Source: Raphanus sativus (Eukaryota > Streptophyta > Magnoliopsida > Brassicales > Brassicaceae). From it: a stretch of DNA of 64,000 nucleotides. Where the stretch lies: assembly GCF_000801105.2 (NCBI RefSeq), contig NW_026615355.1, positions 1 to 64,000 of the forward strand. The letters are read 5' to 3'. A model generated the notes under the pieces. The model was not told the origin of the DNA. It made no database searches and saw only the letters and a program-made list of their open reading frames with translations. The position numbers and the translations under genes are program-made. This document shows, one piece after another, positions 1 through 13,000 of this stretch (position 1 is its first letter; each line of letters opens with the position of its first letter).

Positions 1-2303
1 CCTTATGAAATTTAAATAAATTATTTATTAAACAAAACTCTAAGTAGTAATATTTGTTTTTGCATTTTTATAAATATAGATGTTAGACACTAAAAGTTCT
101 GGTTCTCAATGTTTCTGCGATAGTCTTAAAAGTTATAGTTAGGAAAGTCCACTCGCTTTTGACTTCTCATTACATATCCTTAACCTTCAAAACTCTACCT
201 AATTATTTAAATATTTCAAAATCTTTTATAAAAGTAAGAAACTGATCAGGAGACCAATAATAATAATAAGTTGATGTAATAGTATAGAGTTAAAACTTTC
301 TATTGTTTTATTGATGAAATATACATTTTGCTGCCTCTATATTTTGGTTTTATATGTTTTCTTTCGAGGTCACCTGCTCCTATTGATCAATAGAACAAGG
401 TTACTGACATAACAACTACATGAAGTGTTAAAAATTATTTACATGACAAATTTAAATTTTAGCCAAACATGATACTTACCCATTCGGCTCTTCCTTGTGT
501 TACACGTTCCTACTTTAAAAACTTATAATACATCATAACTAAAAATATATATATGTAAACTAAAACCAAATTTACATAGATTTATTTTGTAGAACCACAA
601 AGAAGTAACTGTTTTGAAAACATTGATAAAAATCATGGTATTAGACAAACATACAAGTTATCGGAGTGGCCCTTTTTCTTAATAAGCTGGTTTGCACAAT
701 CCAACACGTTGACATTACTTACTTTTGTAAAAAAAAAAAATTCTTTCTATTAAATTAATTAATAATTATAATTCGATGAATGATGCAAATCCTCAATTGA
801 AAAAGCAGCAGAGTATTATTTTTATTTTTGACCAAAGAGTATTGCTTTTTCTTTATTTTATTTCTCACGTTGTTTTATAAAAAAGCTGACTAGGTGGAAC
901 TTGAACCCGAAAGATGGACTGTAGTAACAGGATTGCTAACACCGTATTGCATATGCTAAAGATGTCAAAATCGTAATGTTAGCATGTGGAAGAAAGCTTG
1001 GACACTTTTAAACATGTATATTAATACTCTAGTAATACTCCAAAAGAAAGCGATTAAGCTCATCTACATGAAACAGGTTGAATAAATCTATATAAAAATA
1101 AAATATTTAATATATGAACAAGTTAAATCATATAATATATGTATAGAATTTGTGAGTAACGAGCAACGACGAGGTAATAACTAATAACTCATGAGCCACA
1201 ACATAATAAAAGTGGTATAATACTGTCATACACAAGAGCATACAAAACACACATATCAGCTCATTGTTTTTAGTCTGAGTGATACTTTTAATGTGAAAAT
1301 AATGACAAACATCTTAGGGTGGGATCAACGGGACAATGAACTTTTTGGGTTAGATCTCCGACACTCTTGTAACCACTAATTTGTCATTGCATGGTTTTAA
1401 ATTCTTTAACAATTCCACCTAAATTTGAATTTAAGAGATGAGACAATTGTTGAAAATTTTCTGCATTGGACACCTTCCTCACGAAACAATATTAAAATGC
1501 CACTATACACATATACATAGGAGATGCAGTATATTTTAATGAGACATTGAACCTGATAAAGAGGAAAAGAATCCCCATGTGCTATACAGATAACATTTAT
1601 TGTTTTGCTAATAAATTCCAGACCCTTACTTAACTGTCCATCTAAATAAAAACTATACAATCAAAAAGTTGTAAAATATTATAATGTCTTTTAAGCAAAA
1701 CCATCCGAAAATGATTCCATTCAAATGAAGCCTTCATATTTTGTTAAGGACTTGAACACTTATTTAGGTCAAATCTCATAAAGAGTTGTTTCCAGTACTA
1801 CAACTTTACTTAACCGGTTTTATACTTAACTTGTTACTGACCAATTTTCTAGCGTATAAAATATTTTTAAATTAACGCTTTAATCCTTCCATGGAGTTTA
1901 CCAACAATTGATTGCATAGTCACCTCAGAAGTATACAAAATCTATAAACATACAAATATTCTCTCTACTTTTGTTTCAACTCTACAGTTTGCTGATTTAG
2001 ATAAACTCATAATAGGCTTGAGATTGCAACTCATAAGCCTTTTAACAAAAGCAAGTGTTTGTTTTCTATTAATCTCGGCCCATCGTTAGCTAAAAGCCCG
2101 TTTGTATAGATACCCAAACGCTTTCTACAAACGCCGCGTCCCAGAGACGGTACCTTGCGTTTTATAGACAAACGCGGAAAAACAGAAGTAAACGATTCTG
2201 TAAGAGAAACAGACGAAACCTCATATCAAAAGAGTCGGAGACTTGCAGGTTTCGTGTGGAACAAACCCTTCCCTTCCCTCTCTCTCTGTCTCGACTTGAT
2301 TGA
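1..2303. other. AT-rich intergenic spacer
   Basis: I see no supportable gene here. Open frames are short and low in coding character, for example 1406-1660 on the minus strand. The last 150 bases become GC-richer and carry a CTCTCTCTCT tract just before the start codon at 2304, which fits a promoter or 5' untranslated leader for the next gene. Confidence 0.6.
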
Positions 2304-2891
2304 ATGAGAAACCCTCCTCCTCCGTCACTGCTCTCCCTCACCGTCAAGGCCGCCGTGTTAAACATCTCACGCATCAACGATCTATCGCACCTTCCTGATC
2401 ACATCGTCCTTGATCTCTTCGAGGTATGAACAAAAAAAGAAAGACCCTTCATCTCAATTCTCCTTTTTGATCAGTTGTGTGTTCTGGTTTTTTCGAATTC
2501 AGTGTAAAGTTTAGAGCTTTGGCTCAGAATACTTTATTTGATGTGTAATTGATTGGTTAGTAATCATCAGGTTTAGCTATCAAACAGTTAGTAGATGGTG
2601 TGTTTCTGATTGATTGTTTTTAGGGGATATTGAAAGCTGGGAAATTGAATGAGAGAGTTTTGAGAGTCTTTATGGCATCTGGAAACGAAGATGTTCTTGC
2701 TTATATCGACGCACTTAAGATTAAAATCGACCTTACTCCCATTGTTCCTACTCGTAAGTCTCTTTAGTCCTTCCTTTACATGAATGAATGTTAAAAGCTT
2801 CGTCATACGTGTTTGTTGAAAGTTTGTTGGGTTTTTTTTAACACTTGTAGGATGTGATGAGGAATTTATAATGAACTGGACTAGACGCTAA
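2304..2891 (+). CDS. Small plant protein, 96 aa, three exons (At4g30390-like by position)
   Basis: Exons are 2304-2423, 2624-2753 and 2851-2891, total 291 bp including TAA. Both introns are GT-AG and the frame is kept across both joins (phases 0 and 1). The N-terminus starts MRNPPPPSLLSLTVKAAVLN. A stretch LPDHIVLDLFEGILKAG looks like the helical segment that starts F-box-like or leucine-rich adaptor proteins, but there is no full F-box and no leucine-rich repeat. The last exon gives RCDEEFIMNWTRR and a stop. It lies upstream of CNGC17, where Arabidopsis has At4g30390, and I infer orthology from this position only. The function is unknown to me. The coding exons are clearly richer in G and C than the flanks, which supports a real gene. 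The third exon could be longer if a downstream splice site is used instead. Confidence 0.7.
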
Positions 2892-3837
2892 GTTGATTTA
2901 TGATGATGGCGATGACCGGTGTTTGGAAGCTCTTGATCCTATGTGTTAGAAAAGGTCGGTTTCCTAATTGTATATTTCGGATCAACAATCTTAGAGAAGT
3001 GAAGATAACATTTACAGATTGAAAGTCTGTTTCTTCTTCTTTTTTCTTATTGTGTGTAAATATTAACAGAAATGTTTTTTTTTTCCCGTTCCCATGAAGT
3101 CGTTATGGAATCTTGGAAGCTTATTATTTGCTGCAGGAGTTATGTCATATAAGTTTTTCTAAAAGCCCTCTTATCATGATCCATGTAGCTGTAACCTCTT
3201 TGCTCTTCATCCTCATGTCTCTCAGCTTCTCTGTTTGCTTCTTGGCTTATCTACTTTGTAGAGAATCCAATTAGCTCTCACTAGTAAGCAAAAATACCAC
3301 TTGGCAAAGTTCTCCATCTTTCCTCTGATAAGATTCAGTTGGGGTAGCCACACGAGACTTCAATTGAAATAATGATAAAAGTTTACTTGAGTTGAGACTG
3401 TCGTTCCAGTATATCACTTCTGAACATGTTCATGCTTCAGTAGCCATACATGATGAGTTATGTCATCTTCCGAGCGATATCAAAATTGAAATCTAACAAC
3501 AAGGCTATTAAAGACTTAGATCTAACAACATGGCTATTAATTAAAGTGTTTTATTACGAAAGTACACATCAAAATCATTTACACTACAAATGACTCTCTG
3601 ATTAGCTAGTTAAATTCACCTGGTCAAACATGTTTGAGTTTCTCGTCTCCTTACATCGATGAGGCAAATATTCCGACAAAAAGAAAACAAATATACTCCC
3701 GATTCTCTTTTTTTTTTTTCTTAAAAGGTGAAACACAAAAGAAAACAAAAGAAGATACGCTCTCTGACTCGTCCTCTGACTCAGTTATTCCCTCCTTTCA
3801 TTCCTCCCAGGACGAATCAACGAGCTTCCTCAGATTT

Positions 3838-3864
3838 AGAGAGAGAGAGAGAGAGTGAGAGAGA
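3838..3864 (+). repeat. GA microsatellite in CNGC17 leader
   Basis: An almost pure (GA)n run with one T interruption, about 120 bases before the CNGC17 start codon. Such runs in plant leaders can bind GAGA-binding (BBR/BPC) proteins; that role is inference. Confidence 0.7.
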
Positions 3865-3915
3865 ATGGCAAAGAAAGCGTTTTGTAAGAAGAAAATAAAA
3901 CTTCTCTTTCTTTAA
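3865..3915 (+). promoter_or_regulatory. Possible upstream ORF (16 codons) in CNGC17 leader
   Basis: ATG GCA AAG starts a 16-codon frame ending in TAA at 3913-3915, 65 bases before the main ATG. It encodes a lysine-rich peptide (MAKKAFCKKKIKLLFL). If transcription starts upstream of 3865, ribosomes would meet this frame first. The transcript start is not known from sequence, so this is only a candidate. Confidence 0.35.
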
Positions 3916-3980
3916 CTTCATTTGAATCAAAAAAGCGTTTTGTTTCTCTCGATCTTCAGCTTCTTCTTCTTCTTCTTGTA

Positions 3981-6900
3981 ATGGAGTTGAAGAAGGACAA
4001 GCTTCTTATGTAATTTTATTTTTCCCATATATTAAGCTTTCTCTTGTTTTTTTTGTTTTGATAATACATAAAAGTGGAGTTCTTTTTTTATTATACCTAA
4101 TCACTATTTAGGGTTTAGTCTCCAGATCAAAAACATTTGTTTGATTAATTTTTTTTGCAGGTTCTACTCAGATGGTAAAGGAAGCAACTGGCCAGTGAAT
4201 GATCAAATGTCCAAATCATACAAACTCTCTTTACCTCCTGATAACCTCTTGTCCGCCAATAGAATCACTAGATACACTGACAACAACAACAACAAGTCCA
4301 ACAACTCCTCTAAACTCCCATGGTACAAGACCATTCTCGATCCAGGAAGCGAGATCGTCTTGAAATGGAACTGGGTCTTCATCCTCTCGTGCATGCTCGC
4401 TCTCTTCATCGACCCTCTATACTTCTTCGTCCCAGCCATCGGCGGAAACAGAGACTACCCTTGCGCAAGAACCGACACCAACCTCAGAATCATCGTCACG
4501 TTCTTCAGAACCATCGCCGACCTCTTCTACCTGCTCCACATTTTCGTCAAGTTCAGGACGGGTTTCGTCGCTCCCAACTCGAGCACCAGAGTGTTCGGCA
4601 GAGGCGAGCTCGTGATGGATACTAAAGCTATCGCTTGGAGGTATCTCAAGTCTGACTTCGTCGTTGATCTCGTTGCGACGCTGCCGCTTCCTCAGTTGGT
4701 TATCTGGTTTGTTATGCCGGCCACGAGGATCTACCGGTTTGATCATAGCAACAACAATCTCGCTCTGATTGTGCTTTTACAGTACATACCTAGATTCTAT
4801 CTGATCATTCCTTTGAGCTCTCAGATCGTTAAAGCTACTGGTGTGGTTACAAAGACTGCTTGGGCTGGAGCTGCTTATAACCTCTTGCTATACATGCTAG
4901 CTAGTCATGTATGTATCCCTTTCCTTCGGCGGGCGCCTAGACCGATTTTTTTGAGCGCCTAAACCGATAATTTTTTAAAAATCGTTTTGTTCGGTCTTAG
5001 ACCAATTTTTAGAACACTGGTGATTGATTATAATAGGTAAACATAGCTCTAAGCTGGTTTTGTTTTGGTGCAGGTGCTTGGTGCAGCTTGGTATATATTA
5101 TCATTTGATAGATACACATCATGCTGGAAATCAAGATGCAACAAAGAATCTGATGGAGTCAATTGTTATCTATATTACCTAGATTGTGATTCACTCTATG
5201 ACGCTAGGCAGCTACAATGGGCTAATGTTACAAACGTGTTTAAACTCTGCGATGCACGGAAGGGGGAGTTCAAGTATGGGATGTTCGAGAATGCAATCAC
5301 TAAGAAGGTTTTGTCTTCGAACTTTAGCGAGAGGTATTTCTACTGTTTGTGGTGGGGACTGCAACAGCTTAGGTAAAATCATCAAAACTTTACATGTCAA
5401 AATTCTGTTACAAGTTTCTGATGTTTTATTATCGTATCTCAGTTCTTATGGACAGAACTTGTCCACGAGCACGTTCATCGGTGAAACCACGTTTGCTGTG
5501 CTTATTGCAATCTTTGGACTTGTCCTCTTTGCTCATCTCATTGGGAACATGCAGGTATGGATTCTTGACTTCCACTAGCATGGTTGGTTGAACAAGTCTC
5601 TAACTGTTAGTGTTATGTTTCTTGATTTGTTTGTTAGACATATTTGCAATCTTTGACTGTACGGCTTGAGGAATGGAGACTGAAGAAGAGAGACACTGAG
5701 GAGTGGATGAGACATCGACAGCTTCCTGAAGATTTGAGAAACCGTGTGAGGAGATATGAGCAGTATAAGTGGCTTGCGACAAAGGGAGTGGACGAAGAGA
5801 TTCTCCTACAAAGTTTACCCACTGATCTTCGCCGTGACATTCAACGTCACCTATGCTTAGACCTTGTTAGAAGAGTAAGTTTTTTTTTTCATTACAATTG
5901 GTTTAACTTTACAGTCCAGAGTTTGGCCTGGTTTTATTTTTGGAAACTAGCTGCAATAGTTGCTCTTAGGCCTGCAGGTTCAGTTAGTTGGGGGTTTTCT
6001 CGGATGGTTAGTTCGGAATTCGATTAGTTTGGTTCAGCCAAAATCTCACTGAATTGAACCTAAAAAGTTTGGTTTTTCGATTAGTTCGGTTTCAAAAATC
6101 TATACCAAACTTAACCAAAGCTTTTGAATTCAGTTTAAATTGGTTCAAAATCGAAAAATTTCGGTTAAGTTCGGTTATTTCGGTTCAGATTTTGGTTAGT
6201 TCGGTTCAGAATTTTTGTTAAAATTGGTATAGTTTGCTTCATTTCTTATTTTTTAGAAAACCGAACTATCAGATTAGCTAACCAAAAACCACTTTTTCTT
6301 AAATTGCTGAATCGAAGCAAACCTCCTAACCAACATGAACCGAAAACCCAACATTCCGGTTTCGGTTCGGCAGGCCTAGGTTCTCTCATAAGTGTTATTA
6401 CTACTTCTAATAACTCCAAAAATGTGTGCGTCTTTGAATCATGCAGGTTCCATTTTTCTCTCAAATGGATGATCAGCTGCTTGATGCAATATGCGAGCGT
6501 CTGGTTTCTTCTCTGTGTACAGAAGGGACATACCTTGTACGTGAAGGTGAGTTAATCACAGAGATGCTCTTCATCATCAGAGGAAGACTCGAGAGTTCCA
6601 CAACCAATGGAGGCAGAACCGGTTTCTTCAACTCAATTATACTAAGACCTGGAGATTTCTGCGGCGAAGAGCTTCTTTCTTGGGCTTTACTTCCAAAATC
6701 AACCTTGAACTTACCTTCTTCTACTAGAACAGTTAAGGCCTCGGTTGAAGTAGAAGCATTCGCTCTTCGAGCTGAAGATTTGAAGTTTGTTGCTAATCAG
6801 TTTAGGAGGCTACACAGCAAGAAGCTTCAACATACTTTTAGATTCTACTCTCATCATTGGAGGAATTGGGCTGCTTGCTTCATACAAGCTGCTTGGCTCA

Positions 6901-7157
6901 GGTACAAGAGGAGAGCTATGGAGAGTCATCTCACTGCGGTTGAATCAAATCAAAGTGATGAAGAAAAGGAAGTAGAAGTAGGAGGAGAAGAAGAAGAAGA
7001 AGAGTGTGTTGGGTCGAGTCCGAAAACAAAAATGAACATTGGTGTTATGGTTTTGGCTTCACGTTTTGCAGCTAATACAAGACGTGGTATTGCAGCTCAG
7101 AGACCTCGGTTTAAGAAACCTGAAGATCCTGATTTCTCTGCTGAGCCTGATGATTGA
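3981..7157 (+). CDS. CNGC17: Cyclic nucleotide-gated cation channel, CNGC17-type (711 aa)
   Basis: Plasma-membrane cation channel. Arabidopsis CNGC17 works with BAK1, H+-ATPases and the phytosulfokine receptor in cell expansion. Exons: 3981-4009, 4161-4908, 5074-5372, 5443-5554, 5638-5874, 6447-7157; total 2136 bp, all introns GT-AG, frame kept throughout. The first exon holds only MELKKDKLL plus two bases of the next codon, so the start is set by splicing onto FYSDGKGSN. Segment S1 lies at about 81-103 (WVFILSCMLALFIDPLYFF), and S2-S6 follow. The pore region reads WWGLQQLSSYGQNLSTST with the plant GQN filter. The cyclic-nucleotide-binding domain has the phosphate-binding cassette LRPGDFCGEELLSWAL. 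An IQ motif (FIQAAWLRYKRR, about residue 620) can bind calmodulin. Length and sequence match the Arabidopsis protein (about 720 aa) closely, and no frame damage is seen. Introns 2 and 5 hold repeats. Confidence 0.95.
4924..5019. repeat. Dispersed repeat fragment in CNGC17 intron 2
   Basis: GC-rich motifs GGCGGGCGCCTAGACCGAT and GAGCGCCTAAACCGATAA are followed by TTTTTAGAACACTGG. This resembles a repeat I associate with Brassicaceae genomes. It sits wholly inside the 165-bp intron and makes up more than half of it. Family not identified. Confidence 0.4.
5967..6380. repeat. GGTTCGGTT-rich element with short inverted ends in CNGC17 intron 5
   Basis: The intron carries many copies of a GGTTCGGTT-like unit (both strands, diverged). 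The block starts with TAGGCCTGCAGGTTC and ends with GGTTCGGCAGGCCTA, so the outer nine bases are inverted copies of each other. This looks like a non-autonomous foldback-like element of about 410 bp that accounts for most of the 572-bp intron. Splice sites are untouched. Confidence 0.5.
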
Positions 7158-10045
7158 CTGATTTTAATAACCAGACAAGAAGCTGACTTAATTTGTTTTG
7201 TGTTAACATCTTTTTTAATCTACACTTGGACAACATAACAATATATAGCTTCACTTGCCTTTGACGGATATTGAATCATATAGCAAATATCTATACCTCT
7301 AAAATCATAACGCCAGTATTAGTTACTGTTGTGTCTAGAAACCGTTTGGCAAGAAAAACAGTTATTTTCTTGAGCATGTTTTGCATATTCAAAGCTGCCG
7401 GATGTGTTTTAATATATGATTGTTATATCTCTGACGTAGTTTTCAGAACTAACAGTTTCATTTCAAAGTTGACGTCTTAGAATTTCTACGCATAGAAGAG
7501 TTGCATATTCTATTTATTTTCCTACAAGAGGAGTAGCATATTGTTATGTCTTGGTTCATTCCGCGTTGAGAAACAAAATGCATGGTACGAAAACGGTTGT
7601 TTTCTTAACATGTTTTGCATATTGCTATTGGGGCAAAATTCTTATAAAAAGTATAAAGAAAGGTCTATTGATATTGACATAATCTATAGATATAACACAA
7701 ATGAAACGTTTGGTCCATGGAAAAAAGTTAGGACGTCTAATTTCGTTTTTTATTGACTGAGATGTCGGATCAAATCACAATCTACACATTACAGGATTAA
7801 ATTGCATACATATTGGATTTTCTTTACATATTGGCAACAGGACCGGCTCAAGGTAATGATGGATTCTGAGCAGACGATTTAAAAAGTCTTTTAAATATAT
7901 TACTTGTTAAGCATCTTTCTAGAAATTTCGACTCCCAAATAATACAGTATAAATTAGTGATCTTGTGCACATGCAGTTAATTATATCAGTTATATGCATT
8001 AGCTTTAATGATATTGTCGACAGACGTAAAAATGGTTATATATATGGCCTTAAACATTCTTTTCTGAAATGGAGAAAATGCATTCTAGCTGAATAGTTAT
8101 TCTATTCTTTTTAGTCAGCAATTAAATAGTTATTTTGCAAGTCAATATGATTGTTAATTGTTAAAGATGAGCTACACAATATATATACATCGCATGCATA
8201 TTTCAAGAGATGCCATGGCAGTTGTACCTAAATGTATAGTTGCTGACTACAAAAGTTAATTTCATGTCCCCTTTCCAAAAAGCTCAAATTCGACATTAGG
8301 TTTCAATCATGTAAGGTGGAGATCTGGGATCCCTTTTTGTTATAATACTTAAATACATACTTATATTCGTAAATCATTATCTTCACGTCCTTTTCATAGG
8401 ATATATTTAAAACAAATAAAGAAAAAGTTAAATATATAAAACATGAAATAGGTCTTTGAGTAAAGTTGCAGCATTTGCTCATTATTTTATTTTCCACTTG
8501 AAGATTTTTCAATTACACTATAACATTGCTGTTATTATGGATTTCTTTTTGTCACTTCAATATCAAGTATTGGCATGGTGCATGATGAATCTTTTGTGTG
8601 AGATAAACTGAATCTAGTTTAATATTTAAGAGTTTTCTATACTAGAGTGCCTCATGCCTTGTTCTTACTTTCAGCTGATGATATGTTTAACTATGATGTA
8701 AATCCACCGAAAAGGTAGAGAGACAATAAGGTCTATTTTATATATCTAAATAATCGGATGATATAAAGGCATGTTTTGGTTTGTCTTCTACTTGTTCTAG
8801 TGCTTCTCTTTGGCTAAACTCCTATTCTTTGAAATTAATAGTAAAGTATATCCGCTTAATTATTTGTTGTCAATAATTAGGTTACGAGCTGCTTTATTTC
8901 AAACAAATCCATATTTTTATAATATCGTAAAGGTATTGGATATGCTTTTAATCATGTATACACTAAGTACCACAATACTTCAGCCTTATCTCCACTCCTA
9001 AATAGTACTAATATATATATATCTAAAAGGCTAAGGAAAAAACACTTTTGAAAGCTTTGTCTTCAAGTGTCTACCAGGGAACCTGAGTTATTTTTGTAAA
9101 TGCCAAAAACAATTCATGAACATTACAGCAAAATAAAGTTTTTGGAGTAACTCAGAAAATATCATCTTTTTGTGAACTTAGTAAGCGGTCTATCAGAGTT
9201 TTAAACCACTAAAGTATCATTACGATTTACGGATATATGCAATCTCGGCAGGAGATTCATTTTCACTAGATGTACTGTTACTACAATACATAAATTGAAA
9301 ATGGTGTGAAAATTTAATGGAGAAATCCAATAAAATATAAATATAGGCATATTGACCATGTGAAATCACTTGCCCTGCACATTGTTGTTAAGCGGTAGAT
9401 TTAGCTATAAAAAGTTTTGTACACAAGAATCAACTTATATGAAAGAGATTGTAACAACTGCTTTCATGATAGCTATAAGAAATTAGGTAGGCTTTTAAAA
9501 GTTCTTGATTACTTATAATAAGTTTGTGGATATGCCTGATGTAATTTTAAATTCAATATAGCAGTCTAAATTGAACATGGAAAGCCATAGCATCATGTAG
9601 TTTAGATCACTAGACCAAGTGTCTTAGTCGTTTAATTGTTATCGTACGTTGGTTAGGTTCAAATTTATGATCGGTGGTTGACCGGTTTGTAGGTTGAAGC
9701 TTTGAATAAATGGTCATAAATGATAAAATCAAATTATGACCTCAAGAGCACAAAAGGACCGATCACTACGCGTGGTCAGACCGACCGCTATACATTTTGA
9801 GTTTTTGAACACGTTTTCGTCAAAGCTGGTTTGGTAGTGTTCAACTTTGTTTTGAAGTCACAAGTCTCTAAATCGCGTATTGACCGCAAGTGGAACTCAG
9901 AGACGGGTTAAATTCCAATGAAATATAAACTCAAAGTCAAGATGTTACTCGAAATCTTAATTTAAACCCTAGGCAATATGAAACATGCAAAGTACTTTTA
10001 ACATTTGCACCCAAAAAAACATGCAAATTACAAATCCTGTTGTCA
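7158..10045. other. AT-rich intergenic spacer
   Basis: After the CNGC17 3' untranslated region there is no gene that I can support. At about 7839 a CAGGACCGGCTCAAGG sequence resembles one end of an hAT-like element of the kind seen whole at 29527-29700, but no matching other end was found, so it is at most a fragment. Confidence 0.55.
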
Positions 10046-10061
10046 ATATAGCATTCACTAG

Positions 10062-13000
10062 TCTTACTAATGAAAGAACGATTGAGAGAATGTAGAGAGA
10101 GAAAAAGCTCTCTGGCCTCTTCCCGAGGTCCCCTCTCCGATCTGCTTTTTTAGATTCAAATTTGAATTTTACACTTCTACTTCGACGGCTCCGTCAAGAC
10201 CTCCTCCGTGAAAGCCGCCCCCTCCATCATCACCCTCTCCATCGTCTCAATCTAGATCTGGAGAGGTTTTTTTTTCAAGCTTAAGTTCTTCCTGGAAAAG
10301 TTAAGTCCCAGCTCTTAACAAGGACGGTGCTCTTCACCGGATCTCCGCCGTACTGCTCTAGAATCAATTGGTTCTATTGTCAAAACAAGCAACGTTTATA
10401 AGTCGTGGGTGACTAAAACGTTTTGCTTTCTTCCATCTGAACAAGGATTATCAAACCTCTAAGATCTCTTTGTAGTTCCAAATTCTGGTTAATGAGTAAC
10501 CATGGCGAATCTTTACTCCAAAGAAGAAGAATAATGCAAACAGCTTCACGGGCAAGAGGAAGAAGATGACTTGATTTTCTCAGATTTTGGATTCTTGAAA
10601 GCCGATTGGGAGATTTAAAAAATATTATCTCTTGGGTCAAGAATTATTGTTAAGTGCTGGAAAATCTCTATTATTTACCAGGAATCTCTGCTTATCCCTG
10701 CTGATTTATGCATAATTCTTGGTGGTGGTGACTGTTTTTCCGGTGGTGATCTCAAGTAAATTGGATTTTTTAAAGAGCTACGGAAAAAGCTACGGCTGAA
10801 GCAACGAAGCTTGCAAGTCTTTGCATTTCACTGATAAAGAACATACAAGATCATACGGGTGGTGTCTACTTCAAAAAGCAATTTGTTCTGGCTCATCACA
10901 TTAGTTTTTTTACCGATGTTGATGTGTCCAGTATACATACAAACCTCTAAAAAAACAAAAGTTTTGTAAAATGAATATTGTAGCATGGAATTGCCGAGGA
11001 GTAGGAGCTGATCTAACAAAGGAACATCTTGATGAGTTATATCATTGTTTCCTACCTAAATTTTTATTTTTATCAGAAACAAAAAATAATCGTCATGTTC
11101 TCCAAAATTTGCAAGTATCTTATGGTTACGACCAAGTTTGTACCGTGGAGCCTCGTGGACGAAGCGGTGGTCTAGCACTTTTTTATATGGATGATCCTTT
11201 GGTTACTATTTTGTATGCGGATACGCACATGATTGATATTGAAACCAGATTTGAAGGACATGCAGTTTTTATGACTTTTGTGTATGGCGACCCTGTTGTT
11301 AGACATCGAGACCTAGTTTGGGAACGATTGTCACGCATGAGTACCAACCGCAGTGGGGCGTGGTTTATGATTGGAGATTTCAATGAGATCACTGGTAACC
11401 ATGAAAAGAGGGGAGGAAGACGTCGTTTAGAGAGCTCTTTCCTCCCTTTCCGTATCATGTTAGAAAATTGTGGGATGCTTGACTTCCCATATAAAGGTAA
11501 TTCCTTCTCGTGGGTGGGAAGAAGAAGTACCGGAAAAGTTAAATGCAAGCTTGATAGAGCAGTGGCTAATGAAGAATGGCATGCCTTATTTGGCCAGTCA
11601 GTTGTAGAATTCCTACGACTATGGGGTTCAGATCACCGGCCGGTCCTAGCACGCATTCAATCTATCTCCCGAAGGACAAGGAAAAATTTCAGATTTGACA
11701 AGAGATGGATAGGAAAACCAGGCTTTAAAGAAGCAGTAACCTCGGGGTGGGGACAATTTGATGCAATTCCAGTTCGGAATTTTCACCAAAAAGTTACCTC
11801 ATGTCGAAATAAAATCAGTTCTTGGAGAAAGAATAATCCTACAAACTCGGCCGTCTCGATTGAAGAATTAAAAAATAAAATAGATCTTGCCGAAGATGAT
11901 GAAAACTCTACAACAGAAGAATTGGAGGATCTAAGAAGACAACTTATTATGGCCTTTAGAGAAGAGAACTCTTTTTGGGAACAAAAAAGTAGGGACCAAT
12001 GGCACAAATATGGGGATAGAAACACAAAATTCCACCATGGCATCACCAAGCAAAGGAGAGCCCAAAATCGGATCATCAGTATAAAAGACAAACATGGGAA
12101 TCTAGTAGAGAGAGAGATCGAGGTGGAGAACGTGGCTGTTCAATACTTTCGAGATCTTTTCTCTACTTCCTCACCATCAGAGATAGATAATTCCTTGCGG
12201 TTCATTTCAGTGAAGGTGACCCAGGCTGACAATGGTTTACTCTTAGAGAAACCGTCAGAACAAGAAATTAGAAAAGCCCTTTTTGATATAAACCCGGATA
12301 AAGCTCCCGGACCGGATGGCATGACGAGTAGATTGTTCCAGAGATTCTGGCGGGAGATGCGTCAAGATATAGTTAAACTTGTACAAGACTTTTTCGAGAC
12401 TGGCCTATTCGATCCTGCTTTGAATCAAACGAATATCTGCCTCATTCCAAAAAAGAAGAAACCTCGGGATATGTCTGAATTCCGACCCATTAGCCTCTGT
12501 AATGTTAGCTACAAGATTATATCTAAGCTAATTTGCAAGAGACTGAAGAGGGTTATTCCGCGTTTGATCTCAGAGACACAATCTGCCTTTGTAGCCAAAC
12601 GCTTGATCACAGACAACATCTTAATAGCACAAGAAAATTTTCATGCCTTGAGGACAAACCAGAGATGTAGACAAGACTTTATGGCTATCAAAACAGACAT
12701 GAGCAAAGCCTACGATAGAGTGGAATGGAATTTCATATCAGCTTTGATGGAGAAGATGGGCTTTGATAAAAGACTAGTTGACCTCATTATGTGTTGTGTC
12801 ACGTCTGTCTCATATCAAGTCTTAGTCAACGGGCAACCGAGGGGAAAAATCCTACCAAAGAGAGGCTTGAGACAAGGAGATCCTCTCTCCCCTTTTTTGT
12901 TTATCTTGTGCACCGAATCACTGATCTCACTCCTAAATGGAGCAGAAATGGAGAAGAAGATTATTGGGCTTCGGGTTGCAAGAGCGAGCCCAAGGGTCTC

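Larger units (their letters stand above)
2892..3980. other. Spacer and CNGC17 promoter/leader
   Basis: There is no further gene. The 3' untranslated region of the small gene probably occupies the first few hundred bases. The right end is the presumed promoter and leader of CNGC17, with a GA run at 3838-3864, a short upstream reading frame at 3865-3915 and a CTT run at 3961-3977. Pyrimidine- or GA-rich runs close to the start codon are common in plant leaders. An open frame at 3634-3858 covers the GA run and has no recognisable protein features. Confidence 0.55.

Noticed and set aside
890..960. tRNA-like word (GGAACTTGAACCCGAAAG)
   Set aside because: No cloverleaf can be drawn with acceptor and anticodon arms. 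I found no convincing tRNA gene in the window.
3634..3858. 74-codon frame upstream of CNGC17
   Set aside because: It ends in the GA microsatellite (RERERE) and has a poly-F stretch from a T-tract. This is leader/promoter sequence.
4203..4746. Antisense and alternate-frame ORFs inside CNGC17 exon 2
   Set aside because: They are shadows of the strongly coding exon; no domains and no synteny support.
7830..7920. hAT-like left end (CAGGACCGGCTCAAGG)
   Set aside because: No inverse end or 8-bp duplication was found nearby, so I mention it only as a fragment.
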